Below are positions 8,945 through 17,775 of a stretch of DNA of 64,000 nucleotides, piece by piece. The position numbers and the translations under genes were made by a program. The DNA comes from Acidobacteriota bacterium (GTDB lineage: Bacteria; Acidobacteriota; UBA4820). A model generated the notes under the pieces. The model was not told the DNA's origin. It did no database searches and saw nothing but the letters and a program-made list of their open reading frames with translations. The stretch is from the NCBI GenBank assembly GCA_029559035.1, contig JAKQCT010000055.1, positions 1 through 64,000 on the forward strand, read 5' to 3'. How positions within the stretch are numbered: the first letter of the stretch is position 1; each line of letters begins with the position of its first letter.

Positions 8945-9949
8945 CTACTTGCCGGAGCTGTGTTTTTCTTCCTGCAAAAGCCTTACGCCGCAGTGTTTCA
9001 GGAGCGTCGTGGCGTAGGAGCCCTTCGGAAGGGAGAAGGAGAGGGCGAGGCGGCTCCCTTCCAGCTGTTCCATCCGAAGGCCGGACACTCTTATCCTCGC
9101 GGCTCTCCGGGTACCGGGCACTCTCGACCTGATAAGGCTCGCGAACGGCACGCCGAATTTCTCTACTGCCTCTTTTTCGATCTCGAGAGAGAGCCCGCGC
9201 GGGATGATCATCCTGGCGCCGATCATGGGGCCTGTGAAATGCGCATCCAGGGAATCTAGCTTGCCTGCCAGTTCCCCCGTCATCTCCCTGAAGTGGAACT
9301 CCCTTTCGGAACCGGGATCGAGAAGGACGTCGCCTTCGACCGGCACTGGGTAAAGGCCGGCTTCTATCCTTCCTTCGAGGTATGAATTGAATATGCGGGA
9401 TTGAAAAACGGAAACGAAGAAGCGTCTCCTTCGCGATCCGCCCTTGGGTGCCTGGTTGAGGAAGATCCTTTTTCCCGCGACGAAAGAGTCTTCGTCCGAA
9501 AGTCTCTGCGGGCCGAAGAAATTGGGCATGCCCTCCCTTTCCAGGATATCAAGGCCGGCTCGCAGGTCGAGGGTATCGCCGTCTCTGTCGTGGTCGAGGA
9601 AGATTATGAACCTGTTCCCGAGCAGTTCTCCCATTCTCAGTTTCGCAGGCTGCCGGAATGCCGACAGGACCTCAGCACCGAGGGAGCCGAAAGCGCTCAA
9701 TATCTTGGCTTCGAGCCTGGCGGGAAGCGAGAAGGTCTGGACGGAAGTGGAAAGCTTGTCCTTGTTCCCCGCGAAGCCTATCTCTTCTTCGCGGATCTTG
9801 AGGATCTTTCTCAGTTCTTCCGCCAAGAACGGCGTGGAGAGGCCCTTTCTCCTGAAAGTCACGTACAGGTGTTCGCCGCCCCCATCTTCTTCGAAAACAG
9901 GGATCTCCTCGACGAAAAATGTTTCAGGGGACTGGTTGAACGATATCAT
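8945..9949 (-). CDS. truD: tRNA pseudouridine(13) synthase TruD
   Basis: A 334-residue protein. TruD converts uridine 13 of tRNA-Glu to pseudouridine. Visible signatures are GFAGNKDK with the catalytic Asp (canonical GYAGLKDK) and GMPNFFGPQR, with a compact TRUD insertion before the C-terminal part. The start overlaps the end of the upstream acyltransferase gene by 26 bases, so the two are probably translated from one message. Length is typical. Confidence 0.92.
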   Translation of the reverse strand: MISFNQSPETFFVEEIPVFEEDGGGEHLYVTFRRKGLSTPFLAEELRKILKIREEEIGFAGNKDKLSTSVQTFSLPARLEAKILSAFGSLGAEVLSAFRQPAKLRMGELLGNRFIIFLDHDRDGDTLDLRAGLDILEREGMPNFFGPQRLSDEDSFVAGKRIFLNQAPKGGSRRRRFFVSVFQSRIFNSYLEGRIEAGLYPVPVEGDVLLDPGSEREFHFREMTGELAGKLDSLDAHFTGPMIGARMIIPRGLSLEIEKEAVEKFGVPFASLIRSRVPGTRRAARIRVSGLRMEQLEGSRLALSFSLPKGSYATTLLKHCGVRLLQEEKHSSGK

Positions 9950-10748
9950 CCGGTTGCTTCTCTTCCGTCGTCAAGGAGGCTTCTTTTTCGTTCTCCGGGA
10001 GAGCGTCGTGCATGGCTATAAAAGTCGTCTCCATGAGCTTGTCCCGGTCTTCGTAGGTCATCCCTTCCGTCGGGATCGGGGGCAGGAACCTGACCTCGAT
10101 GTTGGCCGGTTCGATGAAGAATCCGTGCTGTTTCTGGACATCCCTCGCTCCTCCGATCACTACGGGGACTATCTCCGCCTGGAGGTTCAGGGCGAGGATG
10201 AAGGCTCCCTTCTTAAAGGGAAGCAGGCCGGGGCCCTTGTTCCTCGTGCCCTCCGGAAAGATGACGACCTTCATCTTCTTTTTTTTCATCATCTGTTCGA
10301 GCCTCTGCATCTCCTTCACGGAGGCGGCGTTGTCCTTGCGGTCCACGAGAGGGAAGCCGGAAAGCCAGAGCGCCCAGCCGAAGATCGGGAGCCATCCGAG
10401 CTCCTTCTTGGCCACGAACCTGTAATAATACCTGTTCAGCGAAAGGATGAGTGCGTGGACATCGAAATTGCTCGTGTGGTTTGCGACCAGGACCTGGACC
10501 GTATCCTTCCCGAGATGATGTCTTCCGATGACGTCTACCTCTATTCCCGCCGCGACGGTCGTGAGAAGTGACCAGATGTACGCGGCCCTGGTGGGGAACC
10601 TTTTTCTGAAGAACAGGAGGAAAAGGATAACGAGCGGGCCGACAAGGAGCATCATCCCGTAAAGGGTGACATGGGTCAGCAGGCTCCTGACGATCCTGAA
10701 AACGAGGTAGGGGTATTTCAGGGGCCCGAGATTGTATCTGCTTCTCAT
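9924..10748 (-). CDS. Lysophospholipid acyltransferase (PlsC-like)
   Basis: A 274-residue membrane-associated 1-acylglycerol-3-phosphate acyltransferase family protein. It carries the catalytic NHTSNFD motif (NH-x4-D) and the FPEGTRNK substrate-binding motif. A hydrophobic N-terminal segment (about residues 14-50) anchors it in the inner membrane. The role is phosphatidic acid synthesis or phospholipid remodelling; exact acyl specificity cannot be read. Its start overlaps the M50 protease stop (ATGA), so the genes are coupled. Confidence 0.88.
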   Translation of the reverse strand: MRSRYNLGPLKYPYLVFRIVRSLLTHVTLYGMMLLVGPLVILFLLFFRKRFPTRAAYIWSLLTTVAAGIEVDVIGRHHLGKDTVQVLVANHTSNFDVHALILSLNRYYYRFVAKKELGWLPIFGWALWLSGFPLVDRKDNAASVKEMQRLEQMMKKKKMKVVIFPEGTRNKGPGLLPFKKGAFILALNLQAEIVPVVIGGARDVQKQHGFFIEPANIEVRFLPPIPTEGMTYEDRDKLMETTFIAMHDALPENEKEASLTTEEKQPDDIVQPVP

Positions 10749-11449
10749 TGTCCCGCTATCGAGGCCACGAGGGTCAACGGGAAGAAGACGAATGCCATCA
10801 GGAGGATGTTGAGGACGAAGTGAAGGATCGTCCCCAGGATGGGCGTCATCATCAGGAAAAGAAGTATCAGGAAGCTGAAAGGCTTGATCTTGTCGTAGGC
10901 CCGTGAAGCGGCGCCCTTCGGCAGGACGGCTTCGAGTATGTGGGACCCGTCCAGCGGGAATACGGGTATCGCGTTGAACGCGGCGAGGAGAAGGTTGATG
11001 GAGGCGAAGAGGATCATCAGCGCGGGGGGGGTGTATTCCTGGCCCAGCTCCGCCCAGAACCTTTCCCTGCCGACGACGATCAGATAGCCCGCCATGGCAA
11101 CGGTGGATACCAGCGCGAGCATCAGGTTGCTCACGGGGCCCGCGGCCGAAACGAGCGCGTTGTCGAGGCGGTACTGCCTGAAATTCCTGGGGTTGACGGG
11201 GACGGGCTTCGCCCAGCCGAAGACCGGAAGGTTGAACAGGAAGAGAAAGACCGGGACGACCACCGAGCCTATCGGGTCGAGGTGTTTCAGAGGGTTCAGG
11301 GTGATCCTTCCGAGCATCCTGCCGGTGTTGTCGCCCCTCTTCTCGGCGATGAACGCGTGCGCGCTCTCGTGGACGGAGAGCGAGATCAGCAGGACGAATA
11401 TCACATATGCGAAATTGAGTATGGACAGGGGCGAAAGGTCTGAACCCAA
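10745..11449 (-). CDS. Site-2-type M50 family metalloprotease
   Basis: A 234-residue polytopic membrane protein with zinc motif HESAH (HExxH) near residue 27 and the second metal motif FPLDGS, as in the compact M50 (SpoIVFB/Rip-like) proteins. At least five hydrophobic segments are seen. No PDZ or CBS domain is present, unlike RseP. The start is a TTG preceded by GGAGG at about 8 bases. Substrate unknown. It lies 15 bases after the thiouridylase-like gene and is coupled to the acyltransferase. Confidence 0.87.
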   Translation of the reverse strand: MGSDLSPLSILNFAYVIFVLLISLSVHESAHAFIAEKRGDNTGRMLGRITLNPLKHLDPIGSVVVPVFLFLFNLPVFGWAKPVPVNPRNFRQYRLDNALVSAAGPVSNLMLALVSTVAMAGYLIVVGRERFWAELGQEYTPPALMILFASINLLLAAFNAIPVFPLDGSHILEAVLPKGAASRAYDKIKPFSFLILLFLMMTPILGTILHFVLNILLMAFVFFPLTLVASIAGQ

Positions 11450-11464
11450 GGCGTTATCCTCCGG

Positions 11465-12517
11465 CTAGATGTTGTATTTGCCGAGCAAATCGTCGTCCCG
11501 GAGCGGCGTCACTTCTATCGTCTTTCCGCTGCCGTCAGGGAACGACAAGGCGATTTTAACACTATTTTCATTCCGGGCGTCCGTGTACCTCGCGAGTATC
11601 GATCCGCACAGGGTTTCCTGCCGGGGGTCCGGGACGCACTCGTCTATTATGCCGACGGGGCCCTTCGCGTCGGGCGCCTCCATTCTTATCCTTCCCCTCA
11701 CGAACCTTTCCAGGGCGACATTCTCCCTGAACCTTCTCCCGATGATCAGTTTCAGCTTTTCTCCCAGCCTGAAATGCCTTCCGACCATCAAAAGCTCGAC
11801 ATCTTCCATCGTCAGTTTGCGGTCCGAATGGGCGAGCTTGTCCTGGAACTTCCTCGAGTAGCTCATGTCGGTCAGGAAGCAGCACGCGCCCGTGGGGGCG
11901 AAATTGTCCTTGAGCCCCAGTTCTTCAGCGAGCCTGATCTGCGGGCCGCGGCCTTTGCCGGTGAAATTCTTCAGTTTCTTCCTGTCGATGAGGCCGCTCT
12001 TTTCGGCGTCGGTCTCCTTCATGTACTGCGCGCAGAGAGGCCTGAGTAGCCTGCCCCTGAGGCCTGATTCCCTTTCGATCACGGGGAAGGTGTCCTTCCT
12101 CTGGGACATCGGCCTCTGGCCCAGCACTTCGCCCGTGGCGACCACGTCGGCTCCGGTCTCTTCCATTATCACCCTGGCCTTTTTCAGCATCAGGATCCTG
12201 CAGTCTATGCACGGGTTGGAATTGGCGCCGTAGCCGTGAGGCGGGTTCAGGACGACATCGAGGAAATCGGAGCTTATGTCGTAAGAGCGGAGAGGAACTC
12301 CGATCTCCTTCGCGACCCTCGACGCGGCGTCGAAGAGAGGGGAGAGTTCTTCGTTTGGAAGGGAGGTTCTGTGCCTGTGCTGATAGATGCAGAAACCGGT
12401 GGAGAAATTCACCGCGGTGACCGATACGCCTATTGATTTGAGAAGCGCGGCGGCTAGCGCCGAGTCGAGCCCTCCCGATAAAAGGACAATCGCCGAAGGG
12501 CTCTTCTTATCGGTCAT
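11465..12517 (-). CDS. MnmA/ThiI-type PP-loop tRNA thiolation-like protein
   Basis: A 350-residue protein. The N-terminal PP-loop SGGLDS binds ATP. NPCIDCR carries a C-x2-C resembling the MnmA catalytic cysteine region, and GEVLGQRPMSQR is typical of a bacterial group annotated as tRNA 2-thiouridylase-like. The lack of a THUMP domain argues against canonical ThiI, and the C-terminal third is not MnmA-like. It probably activates a nucleobase for sulfur transfer; substrate not assigned. Its start overlaps the DUF4177 stop by ATGA. Confidence 0.7.
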   Translation of the reverse strand: MTDKKSPSAIVLLSGGLDSALAAALLKSIGVSVTAVNFSTGFCIYQHRHRTSLPNEELSPLFDAASRVAKEIGVPLRSYDISSDFLDVVLNPPHGYGANSNPCIDCRILMLKKARVIMEETGADVVATGEVLGQRPMSQRKDTFPVIERESGLRGRLLRPLCAQYMKETDAEKSGLIDRKKLKNFTGKGRGPQIRLAEELGLKDNFAPTGACCFLTDMSYSRKFQDKLAHSDRKLTMEDVELLMVGRHFRLGEKLKLIIGRRFRENVALERFVRGRIRMEAPDAKGPVGIIDECVPDPRQETLCGSILARYTDARNENSVKIALSFPDGSGKTIEVTPLRDDDLLGKYNI

Positions 12518-12735
12518 TCAGAAATTTGTCTCTTGAAGCAGAGGATGGCCCCCTGCAGCTCCCGGCAGTGGGCGCCGGGATTTCTCACGTATCTTGAAGG
12601 GATTGCTGATACGAGTTCCCAACCGTCGTTTCCGTATACGTTCAGCGAGCCCTTGAACCTCTCAAGCGAGGGCCCGAATTCCAGCGCGTTGAAGTTCCTG
12701 TCGTCGATGACCACCAAGTACTCCCATTTCTTCAT
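12514..12735 (-). CDS. DUF4177-type small protein
   Basis: A 73-residue protein with the DUF4177 pattern: MKKWEYLVV at the N-terminus, a central NxYGNDGWELVSAIP and a C-terminal FKR. No membrane segment; function unknown. It is translationally coupled to the downstream PP-loop protein. It is preceded by a purine-rich ribosome site (GAGGAGGCATGAA). Confidence 0.75.
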   Translation of the reverse strand: MKKWEYLVVIDDRNFNALEFGPSLERFKGSLNVYGNDGWELVSAIPSRYVRNPGAHCRELQGAILCFKRQISE

Positions 12736-12820
12736 TTCATGCCTCCTCTCGTAGAACGCCCCCTTTGCTGCGAACGAACTTTATACATCAAACGGGCGAA
12801 AAATTCAACCATATCGGGGT

Positions 12821-13675
12821 TTATAAGAAGCTCAGGATCCTTCCGTCCCACCGCGCGGGCCTGTCGAAAGGTATGGTCCGTTTGCGGTCGACGTGGCCGC
12901 TCTTTATGCCCCTGATGACGGGTTTCCCTCCCGAGAGCTCCCACGCCCTCAGGTAGACATCCTTCTCGGTGCCGTCCTGCATGCCGGCGAAGCTTCCAAG
13001 GATCAGGCCGGAAGCTCTATCGAAGGCGCCGGAAAGGCTGAGATGGGTCAGCATCCTGTCGATCCTGTACATCGGCTCGTTGACGTCCTCGATGAACAGG
13101 AACCTTCCGTCGAGGTCGGGGAAATAGCGCGTTCCGGCAAGGGCGGAAAGCACCGAAAGGCACCCGCCGGTGACCGTGAACTCCTCCTCGTAGGGGTCGG
13201 AAGGCTTTCCCTTGAGGGAGAAGGGCCACCAGTCGATCGCCGCCCAGAGAGATTCGCCGTCCGCCGCCTTGCTGTCGGAGACCTCGCCGAAGGAGGGGCC
13301 GTAGAGCGCCCACAGCTTCGGGGACCTTGACGCCCAGCAGAACACGGCGGTTGAATCCGAATATCCGATCAGCGTCTTTTCCTTCCTGCGGTGGTAGCGG
13401 GGAAGGAGGTGAAGGAGCCTCACGGATCCGAACCCGCCGCGGGAGAACCAGATGATGTCGACTTCGGGATCGTCAAGCGCACCTGCCAGATCGTCCAGCC
13501 TCTCCTGATCGGTGCCCGCGAGGTAGCCCCTTTTTTTGAGCGCGCTCTTCCCGAAAGTCACCGAAAAACCCCTGTCTTCAAGATAGGACCTCCCGGCTTC
13601 GAGCTTTCCCGGGTCGCAGGGGCCGGACGGCGAAACGACCCTGATGTGTCTTCCCTTTCCGGCGTCTATCTTCAT
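12821..13675 (-). CDS. LD-carboxypeptidase, peptidase S66 family
   Basis: LdcA-like serine peptidase, 284 residues, that trims the terminal D-Ala from tetrapeptide stems during murein recycling. Motifs seen are SRGGFGSVR, IGYSDST with the nucleophilic serine, FIEDVNEPMYRIDRML with the glutamate, and IKSGHVDRK with the histidine: the complete Ser-Glu-His set. The ATG at 13675 is chosen because it overlaps the tatC stop as ATGA and begins at the conserved domain; an upstream in-frame extension lies inside tatC and is unlikely. Confidence 0.88.
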   Translation of the reverse strand: MKIDAGKGRHIRVVSPSGPCDPGKLEAGRSYLEDRGFSVTFGKSALKKRGYLAGTDQERLDDLAGALDDPEVDIIWFSRGGFGSVRLLHLLPRYHRRKEKTLIGYSDSTAVFCWASRSPKLWALYGPSFGEVSDSKAADGESLWAAIDWWPFSLKGKPSDPYEEEFTVTGGCLSVLSALAGTRYFPDLDGRFLFIEDVNEPMYRIDRMLTHLSLSGAFDRASGLILGSFAGMQDGTEKDVYLRAWELSGGKPVIRGIKSGHVDRKRTIPFDRPARWDGRILSFL

Positions 13676-14403
13676 GAAGGTTCTTCCTTTCCCGCAGGGA
13701 ACATTATAGCAAGAAGAAAACCCAGATAATAAAGGACGATCATCGGCAGGGCAACCACCGCCTGGGTGAAGGGGTCGCCGGAAGGCGTGATCACGGCGGC
13801 GGCGATGAAGGAGATCAGGACCGCCCATTTGGAGCCTTTAAGGAGCTTCCCGGGAGTGACCAGCCGGAGCCTGGCGAGCAGGAATATCAGGACGGGGGTC
13901 TCGAAGCAGAGCCCGATCCCGATGATCATGAGAAGTTCGAAGTTCCAGATTCCGGACGCGGTGACCACGTTCCTGTATCCCTCGTTGAGCGAGAAGAAGA
14001 ACCTGAAGGTAAGGGGGAGCACCAGGAAATATGAGAATGCCATGCCCGCCATCATGAAGAAAGCGGTCCCCAGGACGAACGGGACCGCCAGCTTCCGCTC
14101 TTTCTCCCTCAGGGCTGGCTTCAGGAAGAGCCACAACTGATAGAAGAGCCAGGGGGACGACAGGAAGACGGCCGAAACGGCGGCCATCTTCATGTAGACG
14201 AAGAAAATGTCGGATATGCCCGTGTAGGCGAGCGCGCCCGATCCTTCGGGGAGGTACTCGTGATAGGGAAGGAAAACGGTTTCGGCGATCTTTTTCACGA
14301 AAAGGGAGCAGGGGACAAGGACCGTTCCGAAGCCCCAAAGGGCCATCAGGATCCGTTTCCTCAATTCGCCTAAATGCCCGAGGAGGCTCAGTTCTTCACT
14401 CAC
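13672..14403 (-). CDS. tatC: Sec-independent translocase subunit TatC
   Basis: Six-helix receptor of the twin-arginine export pathway. The N-terminal SLLGHLGELRKR motif and the PSGDP loop before the last helices are diagnostic. I chose the GTG at 14403 (preceded by GGGGGAG), which places the conserved N-terminus at residue 5 and overlaps tatA by 8 bases. An upstream start at 14451 would add a 16-residue tail running far into tatA. It forms an operon with tatA upstream and ldcA downstream. Confidence 0.92.
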   Translation of the reverse strand: MSEELSLLGHLGELRKRILMALWGFGTVLVPCSLFVKKIAETVFLPYHEYLPEGSGALAYTGISDIFFVYMKMAAVSAVFLSSPWLFYQLWLFLKPALREKERKLAVPFVLGTAFFMMAGMAFSYFLVLPLTFRFFFSLNEGYRNVVTASGIWNFELLMIIGIGLCFETPVLIFLLARLRLVTPGKLLKGSKWAVLISFIAAAVITPSGDPFTQAVVALPMIVLYYLGFLLAIMFPAGKEEPS

Positions 14404-14617
14404 TTCGCTCCCCCGGATCCTTTTCGGAGGGAGGAGCGCCTTTGGGATCATCGTTTGTTCCGGCGGCCATCGCGTTCCTCACTTCCGCCTCCGCTTTTTT
14501 AAATTCTCTCGCGGCTTTTCCGAAAGCGCGGCCCAGTTCCGGAAGCCTTCCTGGCCCGAAAAGCAGGAGCGCTACAAGGAAGATCAGGAGCAGTTCCCCG
14601 GCTCCTATCGAGCCCAT
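14396..14617 (-). CDS. tatA: TatA-type translocase subunit
   Basis: A 73-residue protein with one N-terminal membrane helix, the LLFGPGRLPELGRAFGKA amphipathic helix (FG-PxLPEL hallmark), then a charged tail. It is short and closer to TatA/E than TatB. It polymerises with TatC to export folded proteins. The start is 1 base from the stop of the MMPL gene. Confidence 0.9.
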   Translation of the reverse strand: MGSIGAGELLLIFLVALLLFGPGRLPELGRAFGKAAREFKKAEAEVRNAMAAGTNDDPKGAPPSEKDPGERSE

Positions 14618-14618
14618 T

Positions 14619-17159
14619 TTACTTTCCGGCTTTCTTTTTTCTTTTTTCCATTATGGTCAGGACGGCTATGAGGAACGTCAATGTGGTGATCATCGAGTAA
14701 AGGGTCCCGAAAAGAGCGACCATCCCTACCGATTTGAGCCCCGGGAACGAGGATGTGTAAAGAGACCCGAATCCCGCGATGGTCGTCATCGCGGCTATGA
14801 CAAGAGGCTTGCAGGTTTCGTTGATGAGGTTCCTGAAGTTGTTGCCTCCGGGATGGGTGTACCTGTGTACGACATGGACGCCGTAGTCCGATCCGATCCC
14901 GATTATCATCGTGGTGACGAATATGTTCATCATGTTGAGAGGTTCCCTCAACAGGACAAGTGTCCCCATAAGCCATATGAGTGATATCAGGAGAGGCGCC
15001 AGCGAGATGAAGGAAAGCCAGAGCGATTTGAAGTCGATCCAGATGATCAGAAGTACTATTATCATTCCCAGGATGAAGGATTTCAACGCGGAAGCTTTCA
15101 TTTCGGCCCTCAGGGTCCTGGAAAGTCTGTTGATGCCGGTGACCTTGGCGTCGGGACAAGCGGCTTCCACCGCGGAAACGAGGCCGGTGGGCTCGTTCCT
15201 CTTGTAATCTTCCGAGATGTAGATGTAAACAACGCCACGGTAGAGGCCGTCAGATTTTTTTATTATGAACTTGTCCAGGAAGGGCTCGAGAGGGCTTTCC
15301 CTCAGCCTCTCGAAGGTAAGGTCCTCGGGGTCCAGCATCCGCCTGAGCGCTTTCAGGAAATCCCTGAAGTAGTCCGGGTCGAAACCGTCCGCGGCGCATG
15401 CCGAAAGAAAATCCGCTTTGATCCTTTCATAGTTCGTCCCTTTCGCCCTAAGTTCCTTGAGTTTGTCCATCACGGCTGCCTGGTTGTCTTCCGGTGGCAG
15501 GTATGTGGAAAGGGAATCGGTGAAGAGAACTCTTCCGTCCTTCCTGAGGCCGTCCAGGGAGTCGGAGATGAGCTTCGTCTTTCTCGCGACCTCGGCCGGG
15601 TCCTTCCCGTAGACCGTGGCCATCATGTAGGTGAACGAGGCGCCGAAACGCTGGTTGATCTCGCGCGTCACGCGGAGCCCGCTGTTGTTGGAGCTCCTGA
15701 GGGCGGTCACGCTGTCGTCCAGGGATATCTGCGTCGCGAGCGCGCCGAAAGCGACCGTCGCCGCAAGGATCAATATCAGCGCGAGCGCGGGGTACTTGTG
15801 CGCTAAGGAACTGATGTGGGAAAGGCCGAAAGAGCTGATCTTGAACCGCGGTTCGACGCCTTTTCTCCTCTTGTGGTGGTCATGGTAGGCGACCATCGGG
15901 GGGAAAAGCATGAAGTTCATGAGAAGGACGAGGAAGATGCCCATCGCGACAAGAAGTCCGACCTGCCTCATGCCGTTGAACGGAGTGACCATAAGTGTCA
16001 TGAATACCGCCATGGTGGTGATCGCTCCCGTGAAGACGCTCTTGAAAGTGTGGCCCATCGTAGTTTCGATAGCCTCTTCGGTCGAGCTTCCGGCTCTCTT
16101 TTCGTGGATGAACCTTCCGTAAAGGACTGTCGAGAAATCGATCCCGAGGCCGATCAGCAGGGCTCCCACGCTAGCGGTCGCCGAGTTGAATGTCGCTCCG
16201 AACAGCCTCATGAAAAATAGAGTCAGGAAAAGAGCGGACAAAAGAGGGAGCCAGCCGTATACCAGGGCGCTCCTCGCCCTGAAGGCGAAAAAGGTCACCA
16301 GCATGACCAGGAACAGGGAAGAAAGGGTGTTGACTATCGCATCCCTTATCACGAGGCTGGAGTCCGACTGGTTTATGGCGTAACCTCCTCCGTATGAGAA
16401 GACGAGGGGAGCCGCGTCGGGGAAGTCTGACTTGAAATCGTCCTCCAGCGTTTCCAGCATCTTCATCAGCTTCTTTCCGAAGATGAAGTTCTGGGCGGGT
16501 TCCGTAGGCTTGACAAGCATCAGGAGCCCGGGAGCCTTCGGGTCGCCCGAGAGATAATAACCGGTGGAAAGGTCGACCTTCAGCCTCCTCGATTTACCGA
16601 GGAACTGGTTCTTTATAAGCGGAAGAAGGTTGAACGGGTCGAACTTTATCAGCTGTTTTTCATAGAAGGAGAGCGGGCTCTTCAGCTTTGCCCTGTTCTT
16701 GGCGCTGTTCTCGGCAATAGATTCTTTTGTAAAAGCCGTTGAAACCTGTTCAATGTCGTCGGGCTTTAGATAAAGGAAAGTGTAAGGGAGAAGGTCCCTT
16801 ATGGCGGGTTCCAGGTCCTGGAGGCGGTATTCCACGGAGGTTATCATTCCGCTGGCTTTCAGCCGCTCGACATATTCGTCTATGTCGTCGAAATGGTCCT
16901 CCATCGATCCGTCTTTCGGGTCGAGTTTAATGAGGATGAAGAGGTGGTCGATGCTCTTGAAATCCTCGAGGGCGGACCTGAAATCCTGGACGACGGGTTC
17001 TTTTTGCGGGAGGAGCCCCAGGATGTCGGATTCGATCCGCGGCGGGTTGAAAGAGAGATAGACCGCGGCAGCCAGGAACACCAGCCCCAGGGACCACAGG
17101 ACGACCCTGTAATTTCCGCTGAGGAAGCGTGCGCTGTTTTTGAAGAAGGTCTCTCTCAT
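14619..17159 (-). CDS. MMPL/RND-type exporter
   Basis: An 846-residue protein of the MMPL/HpnN class of the RND superfamily. One N-terminal helix is followed by a large periplasmic loop, a five-helix bundle (GIDFSTVLYGR, the MMPL D-F/Y signature), a second large loop and another bundle with GIGSDYGVHVVHRY. The two halves are internal repeats. Proteins of this class move lipids such as hopanoids to the outer membrane; the substrate cannot be read here. It lies between pgsA and tatA, consistent with envelope function. Confidence 0.85.
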   Translation of the reverse strand: MRETFFKNSARFLSGNYRVVLWSLGLVFLAAAVYLSFNPPRIESDILGLLPQKEPVVQDFRSALEDFKSIDHLFILIKLDPKDGSMEDHFDDIDEYVERLKASGMITSVEYRLQDLEPAIRDLLPYTFLYLKPDDIEQVSTAFTKESIAENSAKNRAKLKSPLSFYEKQLIKFDPFNLLPLIKNQFLGKSRRLKVDLSTGYYLSGDPKAPGLLMLVKPTEPAQNFIFGKKLMKMLETLEDDFKSDFPDAAPLVFSYGGGYAINQSDSSLVIRDAIVNTLSSLFLVMLVTFFAFRARSALVYGWLPLLSALFLTLFFMRLFGATFNSATASVGALLIGLGIDFSTVLYGRFIHEKRAGSSTEEAIETTMGHTFKSVFTGAITTMAVFMTLMVTPFNGMRQVGLLVAMGIFLVLLMNFMLFPPMVAYHDHHKRRKGVEPRFKISSFGLSHISSLAHKYPALALILILAATVAFGALATQISLDDSVTALRSSNNSGLRVTREINQRFGASFTYMMATVYGKDPAEVARKTKLISDSLDGLRKDGRVLFTDSLSTYLPPEDNQAAVMDKLKELRAKGTNYERIKADFLSACAADGFDPDYFRDFLKALRRMLDPEDLTFERLRESPLEPFLDKFIIKKSDGLYRGVVYIYISEDYKRNEPTGLVSAVEAACPDAKVTGINRLSRTLRAEMKASALKSFILGMIIVLLIIWIDFKSLWLSFISLAPLLISLIWLMGTLVLLREPLNMMNIFVTTMIIGIGSDYGVHVVHRYTHPGGNNFRNLINETCKPLVIAAMTTIAGFGSLYTSSFPGLKSVGMVALFGTLYSMITTLTFLIAVLTIMEKRKKKAGK

Positions 17160-17190
17160 GTCCCTTTTTCCGCCCGGTTTTCGTTCCGGG

Positions 17191-17775
17191 TCAATCTTTG
17201 GCGAAGAGCTCGACTTTTTTCAGGAATATGACCACATATTCGATCATGGAGATGACCGCCACCGCGGCGACGAGGTACAGTATGGCGCTCCCCGTCTCCT
17301 GGACGAACTCCCAGCCTTTCTGGTTGCCCCAGATGATCAGGCAGATGGCGATGACCTCGATCACCATCTTGACCTTGCCAAGCCCTCCGGCGGGTATGAC
17401 CACCTGGCGGCTGGCCGCGACCATCCGTATGCCCATGACGGCGAACTCCCTGGCGATTATGACTACGACGACCCATGCCGGGGCGAGCTGAAGCTCGACG
17501 AGGGAGATTAGTACGGAGCCAATCAGCAGCTTGTCGGCGATGGGGTCCAGGAGCTGGCCGAGAGTTGTCACTCCGTAACGCTTCCTGGCGAGGTAGCCGT
17601 CGAGTATGTCGGTCAACGACGCGATCAGGAAAAGGGCCACCGCTATGGTCTCGCGGTTGAAATAGAACCATTTCTCGAACTGGAACTTGGTCAGGAGGAC
17701 AACGACGAGGAACGGAACGATGAAGATCCTCATGAGTGTCAGAGTGTTCGGAATATTGAGAAGGCGCCCGGTCAT
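17191..17775 (-). CDS. pgsA: CDP-diacylglycerol--glycerol-3-phosphate 3-phosphatidyltransferase
   Basis: A 194-residue membrane enzyme making phosphatidylglycerophosphate. The CDP-alcohol phosphotransferase motif is complete: TDILDGYLAR followed by GQLLDPIADK (D-x2-DG-x2-AR-x8-G-x3-D-x3-D). About five hydrophobic helices. Its ATG overlaps the stop of the sigma-54 activator gene (ATGA), so it is co-translated with a regulator, which is unusual for a housekeeping lipid gene. Confidence 0.92.
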   Translation of the reverse strand: MTGRLLNIPNTLTLMRIFIVPFLVVVLLTKFQFEKWFYFNRETIAVALFLIASLTDILDGYLARKRYGVTTLGQLLDPIADKLLIGSVLISLVELQLAPAWVVVVIIAREFAVMGIRMVAASRQVVIPAGGLGKVKMVIEVIAICLIIWGNQKGWEFVQETGSAILYLVAAVAVISMIEYVVIFLKKVELFAKD